Notes: generated from the letters alone by a model not told the origin. A stretch of DNA of 64,000 bases from Paenibacillus wynnii (GCF_000757885.1 NZ_JQCR01000002.1:992001-1056000), one strand, 5' to 3'; numbered from the stretch's first letter, positions 17,662-26,467 are shown. Numbers and translations are program-made.

Positions 17662-18647
17662 ACTGCATCCTCCTGTTGACTTTCATGCAGCCAGCATCTG
17701 CAGCTGTGGCTTTCTTCCTGCAGGGTAAGCTGCGGAATCGACTGCTGGCAAATATCCATAACATTCGGACATCTCGGCGCAAATCGGCAGCCTTTCAGAT
17801 CATTGCTGAGTATAGGTACATTCCCGGGAATGGAATACAGCCGCTCGCGAGTCTCATCCATTCGAGGAACGGATTCGATAAGACCTCTTGTATAAGGATG
17901 CAAAGGATTATGGAAAATATCATGGACACTGCCTTCTTCTACGACTTTTCCAGCGTACATAACCGCCACACGATGGCACATTTCCGCAACTACACCCAAA
18001 TCGTGAGTAATCAACATAACCGCCGTACCCTGTTCTTCATTAAGCCGGCGAATCAAATCCAGAATCTGCGCTTGAATCGTTACGTCCAGTGCCGTAGTCG
18101 GTTCGTCCGCAATTAACAGCTCAGGACTACAGGAAATCGACATGGCAATCATTACACGCTGACGCATCCCACCTGACAATTGGTGAGGGTATTCGTCAAT
18201 AATAGCTTCCGGACGCGGTATCCCAACCTTACGAAGCATCTCGACAGCATGCTCTCTTGCCTGTTTTTTGGAGAGGCTGCGGTGTAACCGCACTGTTTCT
18301 ATGATTTGTTGACCCACCGTAAATAACGGGTTAAGAGAAGTCATGGGCTCTTGAAAAATCATTGATACTGCATCTCCGCGAATCTTGCGCATTTCCTTTT
18401 CTTTCAGCGGGACAATGTCCCTGCCTTTAAAATAAATATGCCCACTTACGATTTTACCGGGGGGATTCGGAACAAGCTTCAGGATCGATAAGGACGTAAC
18501 GCTCTTCCCGCAGCCTGATTCTCCAACGATCCCCAGCACCTCGCCGGGATTCACATAAAGATCAACCCCATCAACGGCAGGAACTTCACCGCGGTCGGTA
18601 AAGAAATGGGTGTGCAAATTCTCTATTTTCAGAATTGGCTGTATCAA
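17658..18647 (-). CDS. dppD: peptide ABC transporter ATP-binding protein DppD
   Basis: The first ATPase and first gene of the operon. The Walker A is GESGCGKSVTS, the signature LSGGMRQRVMIAMSI, and the Walker B LLIADEPTTALD. The C-terminal cluster CRFAPRCPNVMDIC is also present. It starts with TTG, preceded by AGAGGT at eight bases. The 270-base region upstream separates it from the WYL regulator transcribed in the same direction. Confidence 0.95.
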   Translation of the reverse strand: MIQPILKIENLHTHFFTDRGEVPAVDGVDLYVNPGEVLGIVGESGCGKSVTSLSILKLVPNPPGKIVSGHIYFKGRDIVPLKEKEMRKIRGDAVSMIFQEPMTSLNPLFTVGQQIIETVRLHRSLSKKQAREHAVEMLRKVGIPRPEAIIDEYPHQLSGGMRQRVMIAMSISCSPELLIADEPTTALDVTIQAQILDLIRRLNEEQGTAVMLITHDLGVVAEMCHRVAVMYAGKVVEEGSVHDIFHNPLHPYTRGLIESVPRMDETRERLYSIPGNVPILSNDLKGCRFAPRCPNVMDICQQSIPQLTLQEESHSCRCWLHESQQEDAV

Positions 18648-18728
18648 GGTAATACCTCTCTTCTGATGAAAATCTTCTATTAAAAATCTTCTTTTTTAAA
18701 ATTGAACTAAGGTCAAATTCCGAGAAAT

Positions 18729-18749
18729 AAAAAATCTCTGTATCAGAGA
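18729..18749 (-). terminator. weak terminator or leader attenuator upstream of dppD
   Basis: A six-pair stem (TCTCTG/CAGAGA, three-base loop) is followed by TTTTTT on the minus strand. It could end the WYL-regulator transcript or attenuate the dpp leader. The rest of 18648-18916 is AT-rich with no ORF or T-box signature seen. Confidence 0.4.
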
Positions 18750-18916
18750 GATCCGTTAATCTAACATCGCATGAAAGAAATAACGCTTTAAACCAACACA
18801 GACGTTATTTTTTATTACATTACTATATAATCCCGTGTCCGACAAGGGAAATTTTTCAAATATACGATTCAATATAATCATTAGGCACAGGCCCCGTAAA
18901 AAAGGAAAAGACTGCG

Positions 18917-19882
18917 CTATTTATACAGCGACAGCCATTTCTCTAATTGATAACGCATAACTTCACGGTAATATTGAGGCTCTATAATTTCGGCTTCTTC
19001 TTCAAGACAAGTGATCCAGCGGATAAAGTGAATATCCTGTTCAATATCAACCACAAAATGAAGACACCGGCTCTGATGATCTACTTTTATGGGTTGAAAC
19101 GTCGGTTCCTCATTCATTACTCTCAGCAACCTATGCTCATTGAATTTCACTTTAAATTCTACCTGAAGGCTGTCTTGATCCAAGGACCATTTCTGCTTCA
19201 GGAAAGTTTGCAAATTAAAATGCTCTTTGGTGAATGCCCTGGATTTAGTCTTTACATTGGATAGTCCGCCTATATGAAAGGTTCGGATACGTCCGAACCG
19301 ATGACAATAACCTATAAGATGAAAACGATTCTCAAGAGGTACTAAACAGTAGGGATCGATTAATGTCCCGTACTCCTCAAAAGCATTTTCGCTATAATCT
19401 GCTTGAATGCTCTTCTGTTTCAACACAGATGCCAGAATCTGAGTCAGAAAAATGGATTGCTCCTGTTGATAGCTGTTTTTTTCCATCCAATTTAAACCCG
19501 GTTCTTTTTTAGTACTCTCCATTTTCTCTTCCTTGTCCGCCTTTAGCTTGTACCCGGCTGCCATAACTTTTTCATAAGCGCCTTCAAAGCCATCCGGCAT
19601 AAGAGGTTTTATATCTTCTATTCTAGTTCTAATTTCTAAAAAAGCTGCGGCTTCTTCTTCAGACCAATCTAAGGGATACAGTGCAAAATTACCGATAAAG
19701 GTGTATCCTTTACCATGCCCCAAATGGGTAATAGGGATATGCATAGCACTGAGAGCATCCATATCCCTATAAATTGTTCTCTCACTCGTGCTGCACCGTT
19801 CGGCTAACTCACGAGCCAGAATACCTGGCTTAGCTTGAACAAGCGTTATTATCCGCATTAGCCGAATTAATCTGTCTGTCAT
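18917..19882 (-). CDS. WYL-domain transcriptional regulator (YafY/DeoR type)
   Basis: A 321-residue regulator. An N-terminal winged HTH (about residues 4-60, CSTSERTIYRDMDALSAM) is followed by a WYL domain from about residue 140. The YGTLIDPYCLVPLENRFHLI segment corresponds to the WYL core, with Trp-Tyr-Leu replaced by related residues. A C-terminal WCX-like extension is also present. WYL regulators sense nucleic acids or nucleotides, or small ligands. It may control the downstream peptide transporter, but no operator was identified. GGGGAACTG precedes the ATG. Confidence 0.88.
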   Translation of the reverse strand: MTDRLIRLMRIITLVQAKPGILARELAERCSTSERTIYRDMDALSAMHIPITHLGHGKGYTFIGNFALYPLDWSEEEAAAFLEIRTRIEDIKPLMPDGFEGAYEKVMAAGYKLKADKEEKMESTKKEPGLNWMEKNSYQQEQSIFLTQILASVLKQKSIQADYSENAFEEYGTLIDPYCLVPLENRFHLIGYCHRFGRIRTFHIGGLSNVKTKSRAFTKEHFNLQTFLKQKWSLDQDSLQVEFKVKFNEHRLLRVMNEEPTFQPIKVDHQSRCLHFVVDIEQDIHFIRWITCLEEEAEIIEPQYYREVMRYQLEKWLSLYK

Positions 19883-20104
19883 TTTCAGTTCCCCTTGATA
19901 GTTAGTAAAATAGGCTCAGAATATTAGTGTTAATAGTTATATGTATCTATAACAGGAATATATTCTATGATATAAAAAATCTATATAATAGAACTATTTT
20001 ACTATATTTCCACAATTTTATGTCAGGTTTTTCGGCAATAATTTCGTCATTGGGAATAGGGACAAAGTCTATATATATTTGAATTTTTACATATTTATCT
20101 ACTT

Positions 20105-20812
20105 TTATATACACTCTGTTCGTATATCTTGATCCTCTGCTAATTGGTTGGGCAGCGGTGTTAGTTCAGATCTTCTATACAGGCTCTCAGCTTCTCTTGT
20201 CAGCAGCCTATCTCCGGTTCTGACTGCTAAGAGAAGCAACTTGTCCGCATGTCGACGAACCAATTCCCTGGCCTCCCCTTGCTTTTCCTTGCTACGGAGC
20301 AGATCTGCTTCTTCAAGCACCTCCTCCGTTCGAAGTAGTTCAAGGTGCTTTTCGACATGAAAGCTACAAGACTCCTGCAACACGCTGGTATGATGACTAT
20401 ATTCAAGACTTAATTTTTGCATAGGAAGTTCGCAGATCCTTTCTCCATAGGGCTGTTTAAATTGCCAGTGCAGCCAGACTACATCATGTTTACCTGCATG
20501 CGCCGGTTTTAATGCAAATTCCAATGCGATATATTTACGTTGTCCAGTCTGTATTTTACCAAGAGGCAACAGCACCGAGCGATCATCACCACCGTCTAAT
20601 GCCCGACTACCATACATTCTGGTTAAGACGATGTGCGGTTCCAACCATAATCGCAGTTCTATCTCACGTGCTGCTGTTTTATGATTTTTTTTACTACCCA
20701 GTTCTGCTGACGGAGCGCCGCGCCATTCTACAAGCAAAACAATATTCTGCGCTCCACCGGCAAAAATATGATTCTTGCTCCATGTAAAGTCTGGTTGAAT
20801 ACTTGCTTGCAT
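20105..20812 (-). CDS. uncharacterised protein resembling the region C-terminal to vWA domains
   Basis: A 235-residue soluble protein with no signal peptide. Residues about 55-135 look like the beta-sandwich module that follows the vWA domain in many bacterial vWA proteins (RMYGSRALDGGDD, then SVLLPLGKIQTGQRKYIALE). The C-terminal third is helical and charged (about 150-230). The vWA domain itself, with its MIDAS metal site, is absent. The ATG is preceded by AGAGGTGG at six bases. Upstream there is a good promoter overlapped by a perfect LexA-type palindrome, so the gene is probably SOS-induced. Function is unknown. Confidence 0.6.
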   Translation of the reverse strand: MQASIQPDFTWSKNHIFAGGAQNIVLLVEWRGAPSAELGSKKNHKTAAREIELRLWLEPHIVLTRMYGSRALDGGDDRSVLLPLGKIQTGQRKYIALEFALKPAHAGKHDVVWLHWQFKQPYGERICELPMQKLSLEYSHHTSVLQESCSFHVEKHLELLRTEEVLEEADLLRSKEKQGEARELVRRHADKLLLLAVRTGDRLLTREAESLYRRSELTPLPNQLAEDQDIRTECI

Positions 20813-20879
20813 ATTTCCACCTCTTTCTTTTTTTGTCTTTTATTAATGTACCAATAATGGTGGACAACTCCTTGTCATG

Positions 20880-20891
20880 GAACGTACGTTC
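20880..20891. promoter_or_regulatory. LexA (DinR) operator
   Basis: GAACGTACGTTC is a perfect palindrome fitting the Firmicute SOS box (GAAC-N4-GTTC), and the flanking G also fits. It sits seven bases downstream of the -10 of a minus-strand promoter, where repressor would block initiation. Confidence 0.7.
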
Positions 20892-20897
20892 GCTTTG

Positions 20898-20925
20898 ATA
20901 ATATGGAAGGAGCGCACACAAACAA
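20898..20925 (-). promoter_or_regulatory. sigma-A promoter of the LexA-box gene
   Basis: A minus-strand -35 TTGTTT and -10 TATTAT are separated by 16 bases, about 85 bases upstream of the 235-codon gene. Confidence 0.55.
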
Positions 20926-21023
20926 GCCTGTTTATGTAACAGAAAAAACATATGTAATTATACGGAGGACATTATAACTATACTCAATAAAACATCTGAA
21001 ATATAATTCGTCTACCATACAAC

Positions 21024-21050
21024 AAAAAAGAGTTGCCAAGTGGCAACTCT
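21024..21050 (-). terminator. terminator of the LytTR operon
   Basis: A perfect ten-pair stem (AGAGTTGCCA/TGGCAACTCT, two-base loop) is followed by TTTTTT. It overlaps the stop of the LytTR gene. Confidence 0.92.
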
Positions 21051-21432
21051 AGGTGTAAACCGCACTAGATTTTCTATTGTCCAATAACTGCGAAACTTCT
21101 TTATATCCACTTTTTGACATTGTGCACTGACTTGAATTCTCCGTCCTGTTCCTCTCAAAATAAGCTATTTTCAAGAACTCGTTCATTTCAACAATATTAT
21201 CGATATGAACCGAATTATTCCGGTCAGCAACAAAAAATCTGTAACCCGTGTTATTTAGAACCTCTGTCCAATACTTCAGTGATCCTACCGTGTAGAATAT
21301 GTTGTTATCTATGGTATGAATAAAGATTTTGCCTGATCGGCTATCGAATTCTAAAAAGGCTATATCATCAATATTCAGTTGTACTATACCTGACAGTCCA
21401 TTCTGATCTTTAGTTACACTTAGGCATTTCAT
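21049..21432 (-). CDS. stand-alone LytTR-family DNA-binding regulator
   Basis: A 127-residue protein matching only a LytTR beta-type DNA-binding domain: LNIDDIAFLEFDSRSGKIFI, a Tyr-Thr-Val-Gly strand, LKYWTEVLN, then YRFFVADRNNSVHIDNI in place of the usual F-R-V-H-R-S-Y-L-V-N element. No receiver domain is present. The ATG used has GGAG seven bases upstream; the in-frame ATG five codons earlier has none. It is the last gene of an operon with a membrane protein that looks like a sensor without a kinase. This arrangement recalls LytTR regulatory systems in which a membrane partner holds the regulator inactive. Confidence 0.72.
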   Translation of the reverse strand: MKCLSVTKDQNGLSGIVQLNIDDIAFLEFDSRSGKIFIHTIDNNIFYTVGSLKYWTEVLNNTGYRFFVADRNNSVHIDNIVEMNEFLKIAYFERNRTENSSQCTMSKSGYKEVSQLLDNRKSSAVYT

Positions 21433-21483
21433 ATGTGTCATCTCCATCGCTGTTTAAACAGTTCTACCGGTGCTTTATTTTAA

Positions 21484-22107
21484 TTATTTGCCCATTTCCT
21501 TCCAGATCGCATAATAGAGCAAGAAAACTACTGTAGATACAAAGAAAATGATATCAATAAAAATTTGGTTATAGTACAAAATAACAGAAATGAACACTAA
21601 GAATACAGAGATTAAAACAATGACAAGAATATCCTCGAACCTAAAGCGCAATCTTTCAAAATCAAACTTAAATCCCCAACCTATTTTAAATATAAACCAT
21701 GCTAACAATGATGTGATAAGCCCGCTGGCAAACTGTAGAAGATACCCGTTCGAAGTTGTGGACATAGCTCCCGCTATAGACCCGAATAATAGGATCGCCA
21801 AGCCTGTTTGCATGATGCCAAATATGGCATAACCCAGGATGGTGCTTATCATCGACCATACCAACGGAATTTTCACTATCACTGCGAATAAAAAAATGAA
21901 GATTAAAATGCCGATTATAGGAACGAGATAAGCAAGTGAGAACTCATTTCTGAGTACATAGCTTTGTAAATTGACTAAGAGAACAATAAATAAAGCTTCC
22001 CATATATAATCCCTAGCCTTAAGTCTGAATAACGACATAATTAAGTAATACACCGAAATCGTTTCGATTGTTGAAAAAAACATGAACCCCAATGATTCCA
22101 AAAACAC
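21484..22107 (-). CDS. six-helix membrane protein resembling the sensor half of AgrC-type kinases
   Basis: A 207-residue, almost wholly hydrophobic protein with about six to seven membrane segments. A central FDFERLRFRFED loop interrupts the helices, and a short KEMGK cytoplasmic tail ends the protein. The layout resembles the N-terminal membrane domain of peptide-sensing histidine kinases, but there is no DHp or ATPase domain and no frame remains for one. It starts with GTG after a GAGGAGG ribosome binding site. It lies between a HExxH membrane protein and the LytTR gene in the same operon. A sensor or anti-regulator role is inferred from context only. Confidence 0.55.
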   Translation of the reverse strand: MFLESLGFMFFSTIETISVYYLIMSLFRLKARDYIWEALFIVLLVNLQSYVLRNEFSLAYLVPIIGILIFIFLFAVIVKIPLVWSMISTILGYAIFGIMQTGLAILLFGSIAGAMSTTSNGYLLQFASGLITSLLAWFIFKIGWGFKFDFERLRFRFEDILVIVLISVFLVFISVILYYNQIFIDIIFFVSTVVFLLYYAIWKEMGK

Positions 22108-22119
22108 AATAAATCCTCC

Positions 22120-22806
22120 TCAAAACTTCTTTGTCGAAAATTGATTTCGCGAATGCTGCATAAAGAATCCCAGCGCCCATTTTGCACATAGCAGAGAGAA
22201 CAAGAAGAAGAGTACTGCCCATACAAGTGCAGGCAACGGGGTGAGCTGAGCAAGATTACTGGCATCTCCTGCGCGAGTTGGTGAATATAAGGACATCGTT
22301 ACCAGAAATAGTGGTCCGAGTACCGATTCTTCCAAAGTTAGAAAGGCCAACAACAGGTAATAGAGCTTCTGAACCTTCTTGCCCGCTAGAATTATCAAAA
22401 TATTTAAGATCATAAATCCGCTTAACCAAAGCATGCCAAAACCGCCCCGTACATAGAGCAGGAGCATAACAAGTGCAACCCCGGTGGTGAGTATGAGCCC
22501 CCATTTCTCACGTCCCCGGGCGTATAGATAGAATAATAAGAGCGCGAACAACGAAGCCAGAGTGTAACCCGCCAATGAAACCACTACGGCCCTTCCGCCC
22601 GCTTGAATGGCTGAATAGGTTACTCCGCTATGATTCGCATACAATTCAATCCTCAGTACCGAGCCGGATAAAAGCAGTGTAATCATAGCATGACCAAACT
22701 CATGGATCATCGTGTCCAGATTACGAAACAGTGAAGAAAAGGGAATCAAGCGGGTTAATAAGGCAGATCCTGCCAGAAAAAGTATAGTTTTAAGCCAGTT
22801 ATTCAT
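22120..22806 (-). CDS. M50-type (HExxH) membrane metalloprotease-like protein
   Basis: A 228-residue multi-pass membrane protein with a HEFGH motif near residue 35. This is the zinc-binding signature of M50-type site-2 proteases, situated next to a membrane helix as in the M50B group. About six to seven helices follow. The ATG was chosen over an upstream TTG because GGGAG lies in range. A clear C-terminal NPDG-type third zinc ligand was not seen, so activity is uncertain. It is first in an operon with the sensor-like membrane protein and LytTR regulator, suggesting a peptide- or membrane-proteolysis signalling role. Confidence 0.65.
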   Translation of the reverse strand: MNNWLKTILFLAGSALLTRLIPFSSLFRNLDTMIHEFGHAMITLLLSGSVLRIELYANHSGVTYSAIQAGGRAVVVSLAGYTLASLFALLLFYLYARGREKWGLILTTGVALVMLLLYVRGGFGMLWLSGFMILNILIILAGKKVQKLYYLLLAFLTLEESVLGPLFLVTMSLYSPTRAGDASNLAQLTPLPALVWAVLFFLFSLLCAKWALGFFMQHSRNQFSTKKF

Positions 22807-22964
22807 GGAGTTCCATCTCCCTTCCGTCCAAAGTATACGATATGCCGCCTTTCTTCTCAATGAATTCCTGCTGCCTCAAGTTCCACATCAGCTGTCGAAG
22901 CCTGTCATGCTATGCTAAAATAGATGATAGAAACTAGATTAGCATATACTAGGTGGTGAGCTTA

Positions 22965-23453
22965 ATGAAACCCTATTATTATCATACAATTACCCGAATG
23001 TTGGTTTCCGTTTTCCTTCTGTTAGGTTTGTCGTCAACTCTTCCGACACCTGCTGCAGAAGCGAATTATTTCGATGATTTATATAACGGCCTTCAGCAAT
23101 TCTCAGAGCTGCCGAATGAGGTTAATCAATTACAGGAGAGCTACCAGCAGACGGTAGAGGAACTGGAGAAGACAAAAGGTGAGCTTGGAGAAACTAAAGA
23201 CCAATTAGGACAGACAATAAAAGACATGGAAAGCTACCGTTCAGAGAACACTGCTCTAATGGAGCAAAACCTCCAGTTGACAAAGGCAGTAGACCAACTA
23301 AGGGACGAACGTGCCGCACGAGAGAGTTACCTGCATAAAATTAAAATCACAATCTACACCGGACTTGGCCTTTTAGTTGGCTACTTCCTCCTAACTCGTC
23401 TAATTCGCTTCGGCATGCGCCGCCGTTCCAGAAAAGGGGATCGACTTCGTTAA
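22965..23453 (+). CDS. coiled-coil protein with signal peptide and C-terminal membrane anchor
   Basis: A 162-residue protein. A signal peptide ends around AEA (about residue 31). A long coiled coil (about 55-125) follows with the repeated pattern LEKTKGELGETKDQLGQTIK. One membrane helix (about 130-150) and a strongly basic tail (MRRRSRKGDRLR) end the protein. The domain between signal and anchor would face outward. The ATG at 22965 has AGGTGGTGA at the right distance. It is followed after 50 bases by the AIM24 gene in the same direction. No family was recognised. Confidence 0.65.
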   Translation: MKPYYYHTITRMLVSVFLLLGLSSTLPTPAAEANYFDDLYNGLQQFSELPNEVNQLQESYQQTVEELEKTKGELGETKDQLGQTIKDMESYRSENTALMEQNLQLTKAVDQLRDERAARESYLHKIKITIYTGLGLLVGYFLLTRLIRFGMRRRSRKGDRLR

Positions 23454-23505
23454 CTAACTTCATAGACAGCCACACACATCGCCAAAGGACGAGGGGGTAT
23501 AACAA

Positions 23506-24213
23506 GTGAATGTCGATATCCAGGATGAAGGCGACAGCGGCAGTGGACAGGCTGTGGCCTTTACCATTGCGGAGTACGAAGAAGTGCATGTACTCCACCC
23601 GCAGCAGATTATTGCCTATCAAGGTCCCTCCTCAGGACGGGCTGACAGGTTTATGGATGTAAAAGGTATGTATCGTAAGCGTAAGCTGATCCGCGCAGAT
23701 ATGTCGGGGCCTTGCCGCTTTGTTGCTGCGCTTCCTCCTGGGTACAGGATCAAAACCCTGCAGCTTGACGGAAAAAGTGACCTCCTATATGATTTCAGAC
23801 ATTTATTCTTTTACAGCAAAGGTATAACCATGCAGACACGAGTGCTAAGTGTGAAGAATATGTTCATCACGAAGGATACCGTAAAGGTTAAGTTTTCTGG
23901 TAAAGGCAGCATCGGTATCCTCACAGAGGGAACGGTATGTGAAGCAACACTCCATCCGTCCGAACCGCTGTTTATAGACGCAGGAAGTGTGATCGCTTAC
24001 CCTGAGAACGCCAAGCTGGAGCTTACCGTATATGGGAATCATCTCGCCAGTCAGCATATGAGCTATCACTGGAAAATGACAGGACAAGGCCCTGTTCTAT
24101 TTCAGGCAGGGCGGCAAAGCCGGCGGTTTGAGCGGGATACGAATGATGAGGATGGAATATTCAAACGGTTCTTACGGGAGGTTCTGCCTTTTGGCGGGGT
24201 ATTCATTAAGTGA
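23506..24213 (+). CDS. AIM24 family protein
   Basis: A 235-residue beta-rich protein of the AIM24/YkvC-like family, folding as a double-psi jelly roll. It has the typical QIIAYQGPSSGR segment, a ILTEGTVCEATLHPSEPLFI segment and the DAGSVIAYPENAKLEL stretch near the C-terminus. Bacterial members are cytoplasmic or envelope-associated and lack an assigned reaction. The GTG start has GAGGGGG seven bases upstream. It is co-directional with the coiled-coil gene and ends in a bidirectional terminator. Confidence 0.82.
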   Translation: MNVDIQDEGDSGSGQAVAFTIAEYEEVHVLHPQQIIAYQGPSSGRADRFMDVKGMYRKRKLIRADMSGPCRFVAALPPGYRIKTLQLDGKSDLLYDFRHLFFYSKGITMQTRVLSVKNMFITKDTVKVKFSGKGSIGILTEGTVCEATLHPSEPLFIDAGSVIAYPENAKLELTVYGNHLASQHMSYHWKMTGQGPVLFQAGRQSRRFERDTNDEDGIFKRFLREVLPFGGVFIK

Positions 24214-24224
24214 ATAGCCGCAAA

Positions 24225-24270
24225 CAAAAACCAGCAAGTCTCAGACAACTCGAGATTTGCTGGTTTAATT
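24225..24270. terminator. bidirectional terminator between AIM24 and dps
   Basis: A 14-pair stem with one wobble (24229-24242 with 24252-24265) is flanked by an A-run on the left and TTTAATT on the right, serving both convergent genes. Confidence 0.85.
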
Positions 24271-24290
24271 CCGGTGCTAGATAAAGTTAA

Positions 24291-24746
24291 TTAGCCTAGG
24301 TAAGCGTTCAGCATCCAGGCATGTTTCTCCACACTGGTTCTGATTCCAATCAAGAGGTCTGCAGAAGGCTGGTCACCAAGCTCTTCCGCTTGTGCAATCG
24401 CACCTTGCAATTCCGCCGCAACGGTAGTGAAATCTTTAATTAATTGACCCACCATTTCTTTGGCATCCTCGCCGCCTTGCCCTTCCTGCACTGATGATAA
24501 GGATAGGTACTGCTTCATTGTAGAAGCCGGTTGTCCGCCAATAGCAAGCAAGCGCTCTGCCAATTCATCCACGTAACCAGCAGCTTCGTTATAGAGCTCT
24601 TCAAATTTCGCATGCAGCGTAAAAAATTGGGATCCGCTCACATACCAGTGATAATGATGCAGCTTGACACCTAATACCGACCAATTGGCTGTTTGGACGT
24701 TCAATGCAGCTTGCAGTTCTGTTGCACTCTTCAATTGTGTTGTCAT
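24291..24746 (-). CDS. dps: Dps family ferritin-like DNA-protection protein
   Basis: A 151-residue four-helix protein that oxidises and stores iron as a dodecamer and shields DNA during oxidative stress. The inter-subunit ferroxidase ligands are visible: the His in KLHHYHWYVSG, the His in TLHAKFEELYNE and the Asp/Glu in YVDELAERLLAIGG. AGGAGG precedes the ATG. A PerR-type box about 40 bases upstream suggests induction by peroxide, as for B. subtilis mrgA. Confidence 0.93.
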   Translation of the reverse strand: MTTQLKSATELQAALNVQTANWSVLGVKLHHYHWYVSGSQFFTLHAKFEELYNEAAGYVDELAERLLAIGGQPASTMKQYLSLSSVQEGQGGEDAKEMVGQLIKDFTTVAAELQGAIAQAEELGDQPSADLLIGIRTSVEKHAWMLNAYLG

Positions 24747-24783
24747 TAATAAACCTCCTAAGATATATGTTGTTTTGTTGTAT

Positions 24784-24798
24784 TTAGACTAATTCTAA
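24784..24798. promoter_or_regulatory. PerR box upstream of dps
   Basis: TTAGAATTAGTCTAA on the minus strand matches 12 of the 14 specified positions of the B. subtilis Per box (TTATAATNATTATAA) and lies 38 bases before the dps start. Confidence 0.65.
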
Positions 24799-24926
24799 AT
24801 CTATATACAACTTAACACGAAACTCCATTTATTGCAATTAGTATCCGAATTTTGTTGCTGTAGATATTAGCATAAACTCCTTAAAGTGCATGTTATTTGT
24901 GTCACATCTCTAATTAGCTTTCTTAA

Positions 24927-26366
24927 TCACTGGGTCCGAAAAAGTGCCTTAATCATTTCACTCTTCGATTTAGGGCTAAGCACGTATAAGATATCACCCG
25001 GCTCAATCACTGTATTCCCGTGCGGTGCAACGATTTGATTATTGCGAATGATCGCCGTAAACAGAATATCCGTTGGCAGGTCCAGGTCAGAAATCTGCTT
25101 TTTGGCAATGGGCATATGCTCATCAATTCGTATATGGTTGATTTCCGAGTCCGTTTTCCCCAGCGCTACTAGCTCCATCAGGGATAGCTCCGGATTGTTT
25201 TTTCCCACGAGCTTTAACCGGGAAGCCAGCGGAGAAATCGTAGTTCCCTGAATAACCGCTGAAGTTAATACGACGAAAAATACAACGTTGAAGAAAAGCC
25301 TTCCCTGCGGAAGCCCGGCTAATAAAGGATAAGTTGCCAGTACTATCGGAACCGCTCCGCGCAGGCCGGCCCAGGAGATCAATGTCTTTTCACGAAAAGA
25401 GAATTTGGCGAATAGAAGGCTTAGATATACCCCTATCGGTCTCGCTACCACCATTAGAATAAAAGATAGGAGTAGTCCCTGCCAGGCGATGTTCACCAAC
25501 TCCTGAGGAAAGACCAGCAGGCCAAGGAGGATAAACATGGCAATCTGCATCATCCAGGCAAAGCCATGGTTGAAACTCATAATGGTGCGATGATAAATCA
25601 ATTTGGAATTGCCCATAACAAGTCCCAGTACATATACGGCAAGCAATCCACTGCTATGTAGTTGAGCAGCCACTCCATAGGTTAATACCGCGAATCCTAT
25701 AGCCATAACAGGATAAAGACCGGAAGATTCCAGATTAATTTTATTGATAACAATAACGGCCAGCTTAGCCAACACAACCCCTAACACCAGCCCTATGCCC
25801 ATCTCCCATATAAAAGAGAATATCAGGCTCCATAAAGCCATATCCGGCTGAAGAATCCACTCCAAAAGGGATACCGTTAGAAAAACAGCCATTGGATCAT
25901 TGCTGCCGGACTCAGCTTCCAGTGTAGAAGTGATGCGTTTGTCGATGTTTTTGCCGCCCAATACAGAGAATACCGCTGCCGCATCCGTGGAGCCGACAAT
26001 TGCCCCGAACAGTAGGCTTTCCGCCCAAGGAACATCAAGGATTAGCTTGGCGAATAAGCCTACGATTCCTGTAGTTAAGAGTACACCTATAGTAGACAAG
26101 GATAAAGCCGGGACAATAACAGGCCGAATATCCCTCATATTCGTCTGCATCCCTCCCTCGAACAGAATGATAATCAGGGCAAATATGCCGGCTATTTGGG
26201 TTAAGGACGTATTATTAAAATAAATAAAATGACTAAGAACCATACCTACCGCAATGAATAAGACTAATGACGGCATCCCGAACCGGGTTGAAAATTTAGT
26301 AGATAGAACACCTATTAGTAATAACACCGCCGATAATAAGATAACATTATCCGCAAGTTGGCTCAT
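24927..26366 (-). CDS. potassium/proton antiporter (CPA1, NhaP2/CvrA type)
   Basis: A 479-residue antiporter with about twelve membrane helices (residues 5-385) and a C-terminal cytoplasmic RCK_C/TrkA_C domain (about 395-475, MPIAKKQISDLDLPTDILFT and VIEPGDILYVLSP). The GAIVGSTDAAAVFSVLGGKN segment holds the ion-site Asp, and LEAESGSNDPMAVFLTV is diagnostic of the NhaP2 group. It would export K+ in exchange for protons, with the RCK domain sensing nucleotide (c-di-AMP in some relatives). GGGGTG precedes the ATG. It is monocistronic. Confidence 0.9.
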   Translation of the reverse strand: MSQLADNVILLSAVLLLIGVLSTKFSTRFGMPSLVLFIAVGMVLSHFIYFNNTSLTQIAGIFALIIILFEGGMQTNMRDIRPVIVPALSLSTIGVLLTTGIVGLFAKLILDVPWAESLLFGAIVGSTDAAAVFSVLGGKNIDKRITSTLEAESGSNDPMAVFLTVSLLEWILQPDMALWSLIFSFIWEMGIGLVLGVVLAKLAVIVINKINLESSGLYPVMAIGFAVLTYGVAAQLHSSGLLAVYVLGLVMGNSKLIYHRTIMSFNHGFAWMMQIAMFILLGLLVFPQELVNIAWQGLLLSFILMVVARPIGVYLSLLFAKFSFREKTLISWAGLRGAVPIVLATYPLLAGLPQGRLFFNVVFFVVLTSAVIQGTTISPLASRLKLVGKNNPELSLMELVALGKTDSEINHIRIDEHMPIAKKQISDLDLPTDILFTAIIRNNQIVAPHGNTVIEPGDILYVLSPKSKSEMIKALFRTQ

Positions 26367-26467
26367 TGTAAATTTTCACCCCTTTCTCTATAGATATTCC
26401 TAGTTTTTATTACCCAAAAATAGTATGGCACTGAGCAGTAAGAATATACGGGTGTGCCATGACGACA

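Noticed and set aside
18648..18916. T-box or CodY site upstream of the peptide transporter operon
   Set aside because: No T-box sequence (AGGGTGGNACCGCG) is present and the AT-rich stretches match the CodY consensus poorly.
20904..20977. Plus-strand 24-codon ORF beside the LexA box
   Set aside because: No ribosome binding site, and the promoter and operator fit the minus-strand gene better.
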